A DNA stretch of 64,000 bases from Bradyrhizobium barranii subsp. apii (lineage in GTDB: Bacteria; Pseudomonadota; Alphaproteobacteria; Rhizobiales; Xanthobacteraceae): positions 6,136,501 through 6,200,500 of the forward strand of contig NZ_CP096255.1 of NCBI RefSeq assembly GCF_011516635.5. Reading direction: 5' to 3'. Below are positions 42,871 through 51,690 of the stretch, piece after piece. The notes under the pieces were generated by a model, which worked only from the letters and a program-made list of their open reading frames with translations, was not told where the DNA came from and ran no database searches. Position 1 is the first letter of the stretch. Every line of letters begins with the position of its first letter. The translations under genes were made by a program, and so were the position numbers.

Positions 42871-43602
42871 TCAAAGCGTTGGCGACTGATGCAGGTAACG
42901 GCCGTCGAAATCGGCAAGGTCCAAGAATTTCCGCTCGTCCAGCACCGTGACGCGGCCGCGGTGCAGCTCGACGATGCCCTCCTGCCGCAACTGCTTGATC
43001 ACGCGGTTGGCGTGCACCCCGGTGATTCCCAGGGCTTCGCCGATCTGCTCCTGGGTCAGCGGCATCTCGAAGCTGTTGCCGTCAAGACGCTCGATGACCC
43101 GGAGGCGTTCGCGCAGCTCGATCATGACATGGGCAAGCCTTGCGGGCGCGGGACGCTGGCCGACATTGACGATCCATTCGCGAAACATGGCGGCGTCGAT
43201 CAGCGTGTCTCGCCAGAACAACTCGGCGACGCTTGGACTGCGCTGGTGCAATTTTCGCAGCGTTTCGTGACTGATGAAGCCGAGCGTGCATGGCGTCAGC
43301 GTCGACAGATCGTGATCCATCACATGCAGGAACAGGCTCATCAGGTCGGGGATCTCGCCGGGGATGTGGATGGAGAGGATCTGACGCTTGCCGCTTGCTA
43401 TCGTCTTGGAACGCGCACAGAAGCCATCTGCGATCAGGCAGCAATCGGTTGCGCGCTCGCCGTCGTGCACCACGGGCGCCTCCGCCGGATATTGACGAAC
43501 CGCGATTGGGAGCGCCTCGATCTCCTTCACGTCGTCGTCCGAGATGCCTGAAGATGTACGCAAACGCCTGACAAGCGCAGCACGGATCGTATCGCTAGGC
43601 AC
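42871..43602 (-). CDS. Crp/Fnr-family transcriptional regulator
   Basis: The protein is 243 residues from GTG 43602, with GGAG upstream; the longer open frame has no better start. The N-terminal cyclic-nucleotide-binding-like barrel includes VVHDGERATDCCLIADGFCARSK and SIHIPGEIPDLMSLF. The C-terminal Crp helix-turn-helix is MPLTQEQIGEALGITGVHANRVIKQLRQEGIVELHRGRVTVLD. No Fnr cysteine cluster is visible, so it probably senses a small ligand, not oxygen. It is divergent from the small gene at 43765. Confidence 0.88.
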   Translation of the reverse strand: MPSDTIRAALVRRLRTSSGISDDDVKEIEALPIAVRQYPAEAPVVHDGERATDCCLIADGFCARSKTIASGKRQILSIHIPGEIPDLMSLFLHVMDHDLSTLTPCTLGFISHETLRKLHQRSPSVAELFWRDTLIDAAMFREWIVNVGQRPAPARLAHVMIELRERLRVIERLDGNSFEMPLTQEQIGEALGITGVHANRVIKQLRQEGIVELHRGRVTVLDERKFLDLADFDGRYLHQSPTL

Positions 43603-43764
43603 GCGAGCTAGCTCCGGTTGGCATGAGGTGGGATCTGTATTGCAATCCCTGGCGCCGAAGCGCCGCTGCAATGAAAAACCCGCGATCCACGCCCCCGGTT
43701 CCAACAAAAGTTAAGGACGCCACTCGCCTCCCCATGGTTGGCTTTGCGCCGGAAAGGTGCAGCC

Positions 43765-43968
43765 ATGACCAAGAAGCGCAACCGCACGCGACCGGCCCTG
43801 TCACTCCAGGAGCGCCTGAACAGGTTCACGCAGGACGCCCGCGCCGCGGCCAAGAAGCTGCCCGCCGGCACCGAACGCCACACACTCTTGCAGAAGGCGC
43901 GCAACGGCGAGGCAGCCGCCGAGATCGAACGCCTTCTGTCCTCACCCGGCCCGCAGCACCAGAAGTGA
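43765..43968 (+). CDS. Small basic protein, 67 aa
   Basis: GGAAAGG precedes the ATG. The protein is hydrophilic and helical: MTKKRNRTRPALSLQERLNR continues into FTQDARAAAKKLPAG, then LLQKARNGEAAAEIERLLSSPG. A short basic N-terminus and amphipathic body suggest a nucleic-acid or partner-binding role, but no family was recognised. Similar small proteins seem common in rhizobia. It lies opposite the Crp/Fnr gene. Confidence 0.6.
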   Translation: MTKKRNRTRPALSLQERLNRFTQDARAAAKKLPAGTERHTLLQKARNGEAAAEIERLLSSPGPQHQK

Positions 43969-44011
43969 TCGTCCCACCGTTGCGTAGCGGCGACTGCGAG
44001 GCGCTACACCG

Positions 44012-44155
44012 CTAGCGCTGCGCCATCAACTCGAGCGCCGGAGCAAAGCGCTCAGAGAATGTCAGCGTCTTGGCGTGGCGAACTGCAGCAAACGATGCCG
44101 AGATTCCTGCTGTGGCGACTGCGAGCAAGGCGATTACGAAAACCAGACGGCGCAT
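44012..44155 (-). CDS. Very small secreted or membrane-anchored protein, 47 aa
   Basis: An ideal AGGAGG lies 6 bases before ATG 44155. The product starts MRRLVFVIALLAVATAGISA, a good signal sequence or anchor, and ends with a short tail, RHAKTLTFSERFAPALELMAQR. Stop TAG is at 44012. The combination of strong ribosome-binding site and signal-like N-terminus supports a real gene. The function is unknown. Confidence 0.55.
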   Translation of the reverse strand: MRRLVFVIALLAVATAGISASFAAVRHAKTLTFSERFAPALELMAQR

Positions 44156-44431
44156 TTCGGCCTCCTGTGTGAGCTCGACTACCCACCAGAGATGGGGTGG
44201 CTCTGTTTCAGGACGGTTTCATCCCTGCGGAAAATGACTTCGCTCAAGCGGCTGTGATGAGATCCGGCTTCTCGGGCCGCCGCGCCGTAACCAACTAATA
44301 ATCATCGTCGTTGTCTTGCGACGGTCGCGAGCGTTACCGGGAATTTCGCGCCAGCGACCACGATCATGAATCGCAAGACTGCCGCGATAAGCAGTATTCG
44401 CGGGAATGCGGAGTCATCGAGGATTGCTCAA

Positions 44432-44587
44432 ATGAACGTCGTCATCCGGAGGCTCAATGGTCTATGGCACCTCGTCGTCGGCTCGTGCCAGATCCGAACG
44501 CCCTTCCTGGCAACCCAGGACCGCGCGCTGGTCGTGAGCTACGCCCGGCGCGTCTACCCCGGCGCCAAGATCTTTCAGCGCGACTGA
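44432..44587 (+). CDS. Small protein, 51 aa
   Basis: From ATG 44432 the product begins MNVVIRRLNGLWHLVVGSCQ and continues IRTPFLATQDRALVVSYARRVYPGAKIF. The pattern of alternating hydrophobic residues suggests a small beta-alpha fold. It reads like a compact natural protein rather than random frame, but there is no strong ribosome-binding site. It ends 15 bases before the stop of the convergent ParB-like gene. Confidence 0.5.
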   Translation: MNVVIRRLNGLWHLVVGSCQIRTPFLATQDRALVVSYARRVYPGAKIFQRD

Positions 44588-44602
44588 TGCGAGCGGTTGC
44601 GC

Positions 44603-45232
44603 CTAATCGTCATCCGCCGGCCCGCACCAGCCGGGCAGATAGATAGCGTCCTTGGTCTTGGCCGCGGACAGGGCCTTCTCGAGCGCCTTGTCGAAATTGG
44701 CATCGACTGCCTTGCGCGTCAGTTTCCGGCGCAGAAAGTCGGCCCACAGGAATTCCGAGAACGGCGTGGTGTCCTTGGCGAAGCCGCCCATGCGGCGGAG
44801 CTCGCCGGCAAGACTGCGGAAGGGATCATCCTTGAGATCGACGACCGATTTCGGCAAGTCGCGGAACGGACGCCGCTCGCCCTTGGAATCGTAAGGATAG
44901 ACCCAGCGCTTGTTGTCCATCACGCCCCAGAAAGCCTCGCGCTCGACCATTCTGAGGTCGCCGACCACGGTCACCAGCACTTCCTTGACGCCCTCGTCGT
45001 GCAATGCGCGGCCGAGATGATGATGGTCGATCACGTAGTAGCGCTGGTCCGGTCCGTAGACGACGGGGATCATGTGATTGCCGAGCAGGTCGGCCTGCTT
45101 CTTCTTGCCGTGCTCGCGCCAGCGCTTGCGCTTCTCCTTGACCTCGCGCATGCCGACCGTCATCTGCGTCGGCCGGAGCGACAGGATCGGCACCGGATGC
45201 ACTCTCGGTTCGCGCGCGTTGGTGGTGGTCAT
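44603..45232 (-). CDS. ParB-like (ParBc_2) nuclease-domain protein
   Basis: The protein is 209 residues. The ParB/sulfiredoxin-like fold is shown by HPVPILSLRPTQMTVGMREVKEK and the motif YYVIDHHHLGRALHDEG, with a D-H-H-H cluster that is the family hallmark. LPGWCGPADDD forms the C-terminus. It lacks a ParB helix-turn-helix and is not beside parA, so it is not a chromosome partitioning protein. Family members are of uncertain function and may bind or hydrolyse nucleotides. Confidence 0.8.
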   Translation of the reverse strand: MTTTNAREPRVHPVPILSLRPTQMTVGMREVKEKRKRWREHGKKKQADLLGNHMIPVVYGPDQRYYVIDHHHLGRALHDEGVKEVLVTVVGDLRMVEREAFWGVMDNKRWVYPYDSKGERRPFRDLPKSVVDLKDDPFRSLAGELRRMGGFAKDTTPFSEFLWADFLRRKLTRKAVDANFDKALEKALSAAKTKDAIYLPGWCGPADDD

Positions 45233-45570
45233 GATGAAGGCCCCTCACATGGTTGCAACCGGTGGTCCGGTTCCCCTGATTATGCCACGGGCCCCGCGGT
45301 GGCAAAATGCGTTCGATCCGGCCGCGGAGATCACAAGCAGATGTTCACGAGAGCCAGCGATGCATGCTTCGGGGTTGTTGCTGCAACGCAACCTCCGCTT
45401 CCTGTCACCGACCTGACAGCCGGCGGCGCGTTCGCTCGCGAGCCGCTCCGGAAATATGCCATGCAAGATAGTGCGAAAGCGCAATGCACGTGCGCGTTGA
45501 GAAGATTTTCTGCAAGGCATTCACGACGTATGCTATCTAAAAACCGCTGCTTCGGAGTGATCCCCTCACC
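45233..45570. other. Intergenic region without recognised genes
   Basis: These 338 bases between divergent genes hold no frame with both a ribosome-binding site and protein-like sequence. Short inverted pieces (GGTTGCAACC and GCAATGCACGTGCGC) are present but weak. It must contain the promoters of the ParB-like gene and of the gene at 45571. Confidence 0.5.
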
Positions 45571-45912
45571 ATGAAAACACAGCGGCCCATCAGCTCGGAT
45601 GACGAGCACCGGGTGCTCCAGTTCAGGCCGCGCAACGCGTCTCCCCCGCCGGTCCAACGGGGCAGCGGTATCGTGCAGCCGCTGCGCGTCGCGCCCGAGC
45701 CGCTCGACCTGTCGCGCTACGAGAAGCCCCGCCCGGAACCGGACAATTTCCGCCACCGCATGCTCGCCAATATTGCGGCGCTCGCCTTCACCATCGCGCT
45801 GACCGCAATCGGGATCTGGCTCGCGGTGAGCATTGCCGACCTGCGCCGTACCCAGGACTGCGTGCTGATGGGCCGCCGCGACTGTGCCAAGATCACGACG
45901 CCCCATATCTAG
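45571..45912 (+). CDS. Single-pass membrane protein of unknown function
   Basis: The protein is 113 residues. The N-terminal 60 residues are polar and proline-rich (PRNASPPPVQRGSG, PEPLDLSRYEKPRPEPDN). One membrane helix, MLANIAALAFTIALTAIGIW, continues into LAVSIADL and is followed by a short tail with two cysteines (DCVLMGRRDCAK). The N-terminus is probably cytoplasmic. I recognise the style from rhizobial genomes but know no function. It lies upstream of the LPX operon, with 210 bases between. Confidence 0.65.
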   Translation: MKTQRPISSDDEHRVLQFRPRNASPPPVQRGSGIVQPLRVAPEPLDLSRYEKPRPEPDNFRHRMLANIAALAFTIALTAIGIWLAVSIADLRRTQDCVLMGRRDCAKITTPHI

Positions 45913-46122
45913 GCTCGTCCCCCGGCCGAAGGGGCCGCCGACGGCATCCCCAGCCCTGTCGCCGGGGCCGCCCGGCTCCATTGAACTCAGGGCGGCGCTC
46001 CGATATACGGGCTTTCGACCCGGCCAGAGGGGGGGTTGAGGGCATCATCGGGGCGCGATGCCCACCCACCGTTCCACTCTGGAACCTCAGACAAATATCA
46101 GCAATATATCAAAGGCTTAGTG

Positions 46123-46410
46123 ATGTCCTCCACATTCGATCAGGTCGCTACGATCATCGCTGAAACCTGCGACATCCCGCGCGACACGATCACGCCGGAT
46201 AGCCACGCCATCGATGACCTCGGCATCGACAGCCTCGATTTCCTGGACATCGCGTTCGCGATCGACAAGCAGTTCGGCATCAAGCTGCCGCTGGAAAAGT
46301 GGACCCAGGAGGTCAACGACGGCAAGGCGACCACCGAGCAGTATTTCGTGCTGAAAAATCTGTGCGCCCGCATCGACGAACTGGTTGCGGCCAAGGGCGC
46401 GAGCGCCTAA
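46123..46410 (+). CDS. acpXL: Acyl carrier protein AcpXL for very-long-chain fatty acids of lipid A
   Basis: The protein is 95 residues. The phosphopantetheine site is DDLGIDSLDFLD with Ser 37. The early YNIV-like region (VATIIAETCDIPRDTITPDSHAIDDL) and C-terminal KNLCARIDELVA fit AcpXL rather than the housekeeping AcpP. It carries the growing 26- to 30-carbon hydroxy acyl chain that LpxXL attaches to lipid A. It is the first gene of a five-gene LPX operon with close spacing. Confidence 0.9.
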   Translation: MSSTFDQVATIIAETCDIPRDTITPDSHAIDDLGIDSLDFLDIAFAIDKQFGIKLPLEKWTQEVNDGKATTEQYFVLKNLCARIDELVAAKGASA

Positions 46411-46420
46411 GCGCGCGGTC

Positions 46421-46891
46421 ATGCAACTCGAATACTTCCACATGATCGATCGCGTCGTCGACCTCAACGTCGACGCGAAGACGATTGTCGTCGAAGCCCT
46501 GGTCCCCAAGGAGAGCACGATCTTCGAGGGGCACTTCCCGGGCTATCCCCTGATGCCCGGCGTGCTCCTGATCGAATCGATGGCCCAGGCCTCGGGCTGG
46601 CTTCAGCTCGGCGTGCTCAAGTTCGAGCGCATGCCGATCCTGGCCGCCGTCAAGGAGGCCAAGGTCCGCGGCTCGGTCTTCCCCGGCGATCTCATGACCA
46701 TCGAGGCGACCCTGTCGCATCAGGGCTCGGGCTATGCGGTGACCGAGGCCAAGATCAAGGTCGGCGGTAAGCTGCGCGCGAATTCGACGCTCACCTTCAC
46801 GCAGATCCCCTTCCCCAATGCGGATATGCGCGGCTTCATGGACGCGGTCGCCAAACGCGTCGGCTTCCCGCAACAGGCCGGATCGCCATGA
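46421..46891 (+). CDS. fabZ: 3-hydroxyacyl-ACP dehydratase, FabZ-like
   Basis: A 156-residue hot-dog-fold dehydratase. The catalytic pair lies in EGHFPGYPLMPGVLLIESMAQASGW, with the His and Glu both present. It removes water from 3-hydroxyacyl-ACP during very-long-chain elongation on AcpXL. It starts 10 bases after acpXL and its stop overlaps the next gene's ATG by 4 bases. It is a second copy specialised for the LPX pathway, judged by context. Confidence 0.9.
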   Translation: MQLEYFHMIDRVVDLNVDAKTIVVEALVPKESTIFEGHFPGYPLMPGVLLIESMAQASGWLQLGVLKFERMPILAAVKEAKVRGSVFPGDLMTIEATLSHQGSGYAVTEAKIKVGGKLRANSTLTFTQIPFPNADMRGFMDAVAKRVGFPQQAGSP

Positions 46892-48093
46892 CTGACACTG
46901 CTTCGAAGCCCGGCCAGACGGAAGTCTGGATCACCGGCATTGGCCTTGCCACCTCGCTCGGCGAAGGCCTGGACGCCAACTGGGCCGCGCTTCAGGACAA
47001 GCGCATCAATGTCGACGAGAAGGGCTTTGCGCCCTGCATCGTGCATCCCCTGATGCCTGTGACCTTCGACAGCCAGATCCCGAAGAAGGGCGACCAGCGC
47101 CAGATGGAAGCCTGGCAGCGCATCGGCACCTATGCCGCGGGCCTTGCGCTCGATTCCGCCGGGATCAAGGGCAACAAGGACATCCTGTCGAAGATCGACA
47201 TGGTGGTGGCCGCCGGCGGCGGCGAGCGCGACCTCAATGTCGACTCCGGCGTGCTCACGGCCGAGGTCAAGGGCGCCAATGCGCCCGGCTTCCTCAACGA
47301 ACGGCTGATGAGCGATCTCAGGCCGACGCTGTTCCTGGCCCAGCTCTCGAACCTGCTCGCCGGCAACATCGCCATCGTGCACGGTCTCGGCGGCACCTCG
47401 CGCACTTTCATGGGCGAAGAGGTCGCGGGTGCCGATGCGGCGCGCATTGCGCTCGCGCGCATCGCCTCGGGCGAGAGCGACATCGCGCTGATCGGCGGCT
47501 CCCACAATGGCGAGCGCAAAGACCTGATGGTCCTCTACGAATTCGGCGACTTCAACCTGAAAGACAAGTTTGCTCCGGTGTGGGCGCGCAAGGATCACCC
47601 CGGTTTCGCGTTGGGATCTGCCGGCGCGTTCCTGGTGCTGGAATCGAAGGCGCACGCGGAAGCGCGCGGCGCAAAGCCGTTCGCAAAGCTGTCGAGCGTC
47701 GTTGCCGACCTCGCCCGGCGCAAGCAACCCGGCGACACGGCCGCGACGCTGGAGAAGCTTTGGGAAAAGCTGCCCAGGCGCGAGGGCAAGGGCGCGATCA
47801 TATCGGGCGCGACCGGCGCGGAGCCCGCGACGTCAGAGGAGCGCGGCTTCCTGAAGGGCCATGCTGACTTCCCGGTGCGTTCGACCGGCACGATGTTCGG
47901 CCACGCCATGGAAACGCAATTCCCGCTTGGCATCGCGCTCGCGGCGCTGTCGATCTCGCGCGGTGCGCTGTTCCCGCCGAACGATTCCACCGGGACCGAG
48001 ATTGAAATGCAGGGCGCGCCCACCCAGATTGTGGTGGTGGGGGCCGGACACTGGCGCGGCGAGGGCATGGCTCTGGTCGAGGCCGTAAGCTGA
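46888..48093 (+). CDS. Beta-ketoacyl-ACP synthase-like protein without active-site Cys (FabF2XL)
   Basis: A 401-residue thiolase-fold protein resembling FabF. Where active enzymes have a Cys in STACxSG, this sequence reads GLGGTSRTFMGEE (about 167-177) with Ser/Arg. The first catalytic His position reads ISGATGAEPAT, without HGT. The second, MFGHAMETQF, remains. This mirrors chain-length-factor proteins (KS-beta) of type II polyketide synthases. It probably pairs with the intact KS encoded next to set chain length or stabilise the dimer. In rhizobia the LPX cluster includes such a fabF2XL. Confidence 0.85.
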   Translation: MTDTASKPGQTEVWITGIGLATSLGEGLDANWAALQDKRINVDEKGFAPCIVHPLMPVTFDSQIPKKGDQRQMEAWQRIGTYAAGLALDSAGIKGNKDILSKIDMVVAAGGGERDLNVDSGVLTAEVKGANAPGFLNERLMSDLRPTLFLAQLSNLLAGNIAIVHGLGGTSRTFMGEEVAGADAARIALARIASGESDIALIGGSHNGERKDLMVLYEFGDFNLKDKFAPVWARKDHPGFALGSAGAFLVLESKAHAEARGAKPFAKLSSVVADLARRKQPGDTAATLEKLWEKLPRREGKGAIISGATGAEPATSEERGFLKGHADFPVRSTGTMFGHAMETQFPLGIALAALSISRGALFPPNDSTGTEIEMQGAPTQIVVVGAGHWRGEGMALVEAVS

Positions 48094-48140
48094 AGCGCGT
48101 CGCGCTTTGGCGGATGCTCTAGCTCAATCGGGGGATCGAC

Positions 48141-49418
48141 ATGACTGCACCACGCGACAAACTCGGGCGTCCCGTCGTCGTCGTCACCGGCATGGGCATC
48201 ATGACCTCGCTCGGCAACGGCAAGGCCGACAATTGGGCGAAGCTCGTGGCCGGCGAATCCGGCATCCGCACCATCACGCGCTTTCCGGTCGACGGCCTGA
48301 GGACGACGATGGCCGGCACGGTCGATTTCGTCAGCGTCGATCCGTTCTCCTCCACCGGCCTGTCCGAGCGGATGGCTGAGCTCGTCACGCAGGAAGCGCT
48401 CGCGCAGGCCGGCATCGGCGCCAAGGCCGATTTCCCCGGTCCGCTCTTCCTTGCGGTTGCACCGGTCGAAGTCGAGTGGCCGCAGCGCCGTGAGCTCGGC
48501 CGTGCCGTCGGCGCGCAGGATATCACCTATGACGATCTGCTGCGCATCTCCGGCGGCGGCAAGTACAGCGCCTATCACCACCGCTTCATGTTCGGCTCGG
48601 TAGCAGCTTATCTCGCCGAGACCTTCGGCACCAAGGGCTCGCCGATCTCGCTGTCGACGGCCTGCGCCTCGGGCGCGACCTCGATCCAGCTCGGCGTCGA
48701 GGCGATCCGCCGCGGCGAGACCGATGCCGCGCTGTGCGTGGCAACCGACGGCACCGTGAACCCCGAAGCTCTCGTGCGGTTCTCGCTGCTCTCGGCGCTG
48801 TCGACCCAGAACGATCCGCCGCAGGCGGCCTCCCGCCCCTTCTCCAAGAACCGCGACGGTTTTGTCATGGCCGAAGGCGCCGGCGCCCTCGTGCTGGAAA
48901 GCTACGAAGCAGCGACCGCGCGCGGCGCAAAAATCCTCGGCGTGATCGCCGGCTGCGGCGAGCTCACCGATTCCTTCCACCGCACCCGCTCTTCGCCTGA
49001 TGGCAAGCCGATCATCGGCTGCATGAACAAGACGCTGGCCGATGCCGGCATGACGCCGGACCAGATCGACCACATCAACGCGCACGGCACCGCGACGCCC
49101 GAGAACGACAAGATGGAGTTCAACACGACATCGGCCGTGTTCGGCGATCTCGCGCAGAAGATCCCGGTGACCTCCAACAAGTCGATGGTCGGCCACACCA
49201 TCTCGGCCGCGGGCGCGGTCGAAGCGATCTTCTCGCTGCTCACCCTCGAGCATCAGCGCATTCCGCCGACGATCAACTACGACAATCCGGATCCCACGAT
49301 CCTGTTCGACGTCGTCGGCAACAAGGCGCGCGATGCCCGCGTCACCGCGGTTATGTCGAACTCGTTCGGCTTCGGCGGCCAGAACGCCTCGCTGATCCTG
49401 ACCCGCGAACCGGCCTGA
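48141..49418 (+). CDS. Beta-ketoacyl-ACP synthase (FabF1XL)
   Basis: The protein is 425 residues with the full catalytic triad: nucleophile Cys 175 in LSTACASGATSIQ, His in NAHGTATPENDKME, and His in VGHTISAAGAVEA. It condenses malonyl-ACP with the acyl chain on AcpXL. A gap of 47 bases separates it from the upstream cysteine-less homologue. The pair is typical of the LPX clusters of rhizobia. It acts in the cytoplasm. Confidence 0.92.
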   Translation: MTAPRDKLGRPVVVVTGMGIMTSLGNGKADNWAKLVAGESGIRTITRFPVDGLRTTMAGTVDFVSVDPFSSTGLSERMAELVTQEALAQAGIGAKADFPGPLFLAVAPVEVEWPQRRELGRAVGAQDITYDDLLRISGGGKYSAYHHRFMFGSVAAYLAETFGTKGSPISLSTACASGATSIQLGVEAIRRGETDAALCVATDGTVNPEALVRFSLLSALSTQNDPPQAASRPFSKNRDGFVMAEGAGALVLESYEAATARGAKILGVIAGCGELTDSFHRTRSSPDGKPIIGCMNKTLADAGMTPDQIDHINAHGTATPENDKMEFNTTSAVFGDLAQKIPVTSNKSMVGHTISAAGAVEAIFSLLTLEHQRIPPTINYDNPDPTILFDVVGNKARDARVTAVMSNSFGFGGQNASLILTREPA

Positions 49419-49426
49419 CCGGACGC

Positions 49427-50359
49427 ATGGCGCTGTTACCTGCGAGCATCAAGGCCCGCGCGCGGGTGGCTGCCAAGTCGCTCGGCGGAAGCCTGATCGG
49501 GGCCACCACCGTCGGCATGCTGCGCACCACGCGCTATTTCGATCCGGCCAAGACCTCGGACTTCTTCTCCCGCGTGGTGAAGACGATCGGCCCGCGCCTG
49601 CGCGAGCACCGCATCGGCCGCGCCAACCTCACCGCGGCATTTCCGGAGAAGTCGCCGGAAGAAATCGAAACCATCCTGATGGGCGTGTGGGACAATCTCG
49701 GCCGCGTCGGTGCCGAATTCGCCCATATGGACCAAGTCTGGGATTACGACCGCGATCATCCGGAAAAGAGCCGGATCGAATTGCCGCCGCGCAGCATCGA
49801 GCTATTCGACCGCATCCGCGACGACGGCAAGCCGGCGCTGATCTTTGCAGCCCATCTCGCCAATTGGGAATTGCCGGCGCTCGCCGCCGTCGCACACGGG
49901 CTGGATGCCGCGATCCTCTACCGCCGCCCGAACATCGCGTCTGCCGACCGCATCATCCAGGAGATGCGCCAGGTCAACATGGGCACGCTGATCCCCGCGG
50001 GGCGCGATGCGCCGCTGCGGCTCGCGCAGGCGCTGAAGGACGGCAAGCACGTCGCCATGCTGATCGACCAGTACCTGACCGGCGGCGTCGAGGTCACCTT
50101 CTTCGGCCGCAAGACCCGCGCCAACCCGATGCTGGCCCGCCTGCTCCGCCAGGTCGAATGCCCGATCCACGGCGTCCGCATCATCCGCCTGCCCGGCAAC
50201 CGTTTCCGCGGCGAGCTGACCGAGGAGATCAAGCCGGTGCGCGACGCCGACGGCAAGATCGACATCCAGGGCACGACGCAGGCGATCACGAGCGTGGTGG
50301 AAAGCTGGGTGCGCGAGCATCCCGAGCAGTGGCTGTGGCTGCACAGAAGGTGGCGGTAG
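49427..50359 (+). CDS. lpxXL: Lipid A very-long-chain acyltransferase (LpxXL/HtrB family)
   Basis: A 310-residue membrane-associated acyltransferase of the LpxL/HtrB family. The H-x4-E motif is HLANWELP, and a second conserved block is PIHGVRIIRLPGNRFRGELTEEI, ending in EHPEQWLWLHRRWR. It moves the AcpXL-bound long chain to lipid A. It starts 8 bases after fabF1. The alcohol dehydrogenase often located before lpxXL in Rhizobium clusters is absent here. Confidence 0.9.
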   Translation: MALLPASIKARARVAAKSLGGSLIGATTVGMLRTTRYFDPAKTSDFFSRVVKTIGPRLREHRIGRANLTAAFPEKSPEEIETILMGVWDNLGRVGAEFAHMDQVWDYDRDHPEKSRIELPPRSIELFDRIRDDGKPALIFAAHLANWELPALAAVAHGLDAAILYRRPNIASADRIIQEMRQVNMGTLIPAGRDAPLRLAQALKDGKHVAMLIDQYLTGGVEVTFFGRKTRANPMLARLLRQVECPIHGVRIIRLPGNRFRGELTEEIKPVRDADGKIDIQGTTQAITSVVESWVREHPEQWLWLHRRWR

Positions 50360-50391
50360 CGAGCCGTCAAACGGCTAACGCGGTTACCTAT

Positions 50392-50496
50392 TCCTCATCC
50401 TGAGGAGCGCGGAATGCGCGTCTTGAAGGATGACGGCCCGGCCGGTGGCCTCGCCCTTCGAGACGCGCGCGAAGAGCGCGCTCCTCAGGGTGAGGG
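50392..50496. repeat. Intergenic palindromic repeat, second copy of the TCATCCTTCGAGACG family
   Basis: TCCTCATCCTGAGGAGCGCG, then GCGCGTCTTGAAGGATGACG, and CCCTTCGAGACGCGCGCGAA with CGCGCTCCTCAGGGTGAGG are the inverted parts of the unit at 23395-23496. It lies between the LPX operon and the convergent outer-membrane protein gene. The stems may terminate the LPX transcript. Confidence 0.7.
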
Positions 50497-50530
50497 TCTG
50501 GCCTTCTCTCTGCCGAAAGACTTCGTCCCA

Positions 50531-50563
50531 AACAAAAAGGCCCCGGCGCATGACCGGGGCCTT
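50531..50563 (-). terminator. Rho-independent terminator of the outer-membrane protein gene
   Basis: On the minus strand, 23 bases after the stop, the sequence forms a GC-rich stem AAGGCCCCGG / CCGGGGCCTT with a short loop TCATGCG, followed by TTTTTG. Stem strength and T-run make this a clear intrinsic terminator. Confidence 0.85.
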
Positions 50564-50585
50564 CGCGTTCAAGCTCTCGAACCGT

Positions 50586-51392
50586 TCAGTACTTCGCGAC
50601 CACCGGTCCACCGAACGTGTAGTTCACGCGCACCGTGCCGATGTCGATGTCCTGGCTGATGCGGTGGGTGCTTGGCGGCGCGGCGAAGGGGGCAATGGTG
50701 TTCGTGGTCACGTCCCGGCTGCCCATGAACAGATGATCGTATTCGACAGCGACAGACCAGCCCGGCGCGAAGCCGAACTCGATTCCCGCTCCCACGGTCC
50801 CTCCCCAACGCGTCTCGGAGCCGACGGCACCGGTCTGGCCGGCGACGACGGCGAAGAACGGCGCGAGAGCGGCCGCGCCGGCCGGCGTCACCGTGAGCGA
50901 GTATTTGTCGTGAACGACGGCCGCACCGCCCTTGGCATAGAGCAGCACGTTGTTGAAGGCGTATCCGACCTGCCCCGTGAACAGGCCGAAGGCGTCGACC
51001 TTGGTGACGTCGTTGAGGAGAGAGGTGGTACCAAAGACGGCATACTGGCTCGCGTTGCTGCCCCTAAAATCGGCCCAGTTGCCCTGCGCCTCCAGGCCAA
51101 ACACCCAGTTGGTCGCCTGCCAGCGATAGCCGATCTGTCCACCGACGGTGGCGCCTGTCGCGTTGTGGCACCCCTCGGGAACTGACGGCACGATCGGGAA
51201 GCCGGAATCGTTGAAGATGTCCCAGCAAGTGTGCGCAGAACCGCCGCCACCGTTGATACCGAGATAGAGACCGCCCCAATTGTAGACCGGCACCACGACA
51301 GGAGCCTTGGTGTAACGCGGGGCCATGTCAGCCGCCGACGCAGCGGTGACGAACAGCAACGAGCCAGCCGCAGCCAGAACAACTTTCTTCAT
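50586..51392 (-). CDS. Outer-membrane beta-barrel protein (Omp25/RopB-like)
   Basis: The protein is 268 residues from ATG 51392. The signal peptide MKKVVLAAAGSLLFVTAASA is cleaved before ADMAPRYTKAP. The mature part has alternating beta strands typical of the OmpA-like beta-barrel: NWGGLYLGINGGGG, GATVGGQIGYRWQATNWVFGLEAQGN, VAVEYDHLFMG, and a final strand VRVNYTFGGPVVAKY ending in an aromatic residue. It is similar to the abundant rhizobial porin-like proteins. A strong terminator follows it. Confidence 0.88.
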   Translation of the reverse strand: MKKVVLAAAGSLLFVTAASAADMAPRYTKAPVVVPVYNWGGLYLGINGGGGSAHTCWDIFNDSGFPIVPSVPEGCHNATGATVGGQIGYRWQATNWVFGLEAQGNWADFRGSNASQYAVFGTTSLLNDVTKVDAFGLFTGQVGYAFNNVLLYAKGGAAVVHDKYSLTVTPAGAAALAPFFAVVAGQTGAVGSETRWGGTVGAGIEFGFAPGWSVAVEYDHLFMGSRDVTTNTIAPFAAPPSTHRISQDIDIGTVRVNYTFGGPVVAKY

Positions 51393-51690
51393 TGGGGCAA
51401 TTCCTATGAGCGAATATATTCCGGTTCCATACACCGGAACCGCGCCGGACGCTGTCACCCCAAGGACACATCCGGATACCATCGCAACGACGTCAGGTTG
51501 TATGCGCAATCTGAGAAGACCGGCCGCAGATCGGCACCGCGCGCTGCTTCAGGTCATTGCGTCCGCGCGTCGATGAAGCCAGGCGTCACCGCGACTTAGG
51601 CACCGCCACCGCCGGCGACCCGCAGGTGACGCTTCTACTGTGCATGGGGTTGTTTTGCAGATTTTGGCTTCCGGGCGGTTCCCAGAGCGA

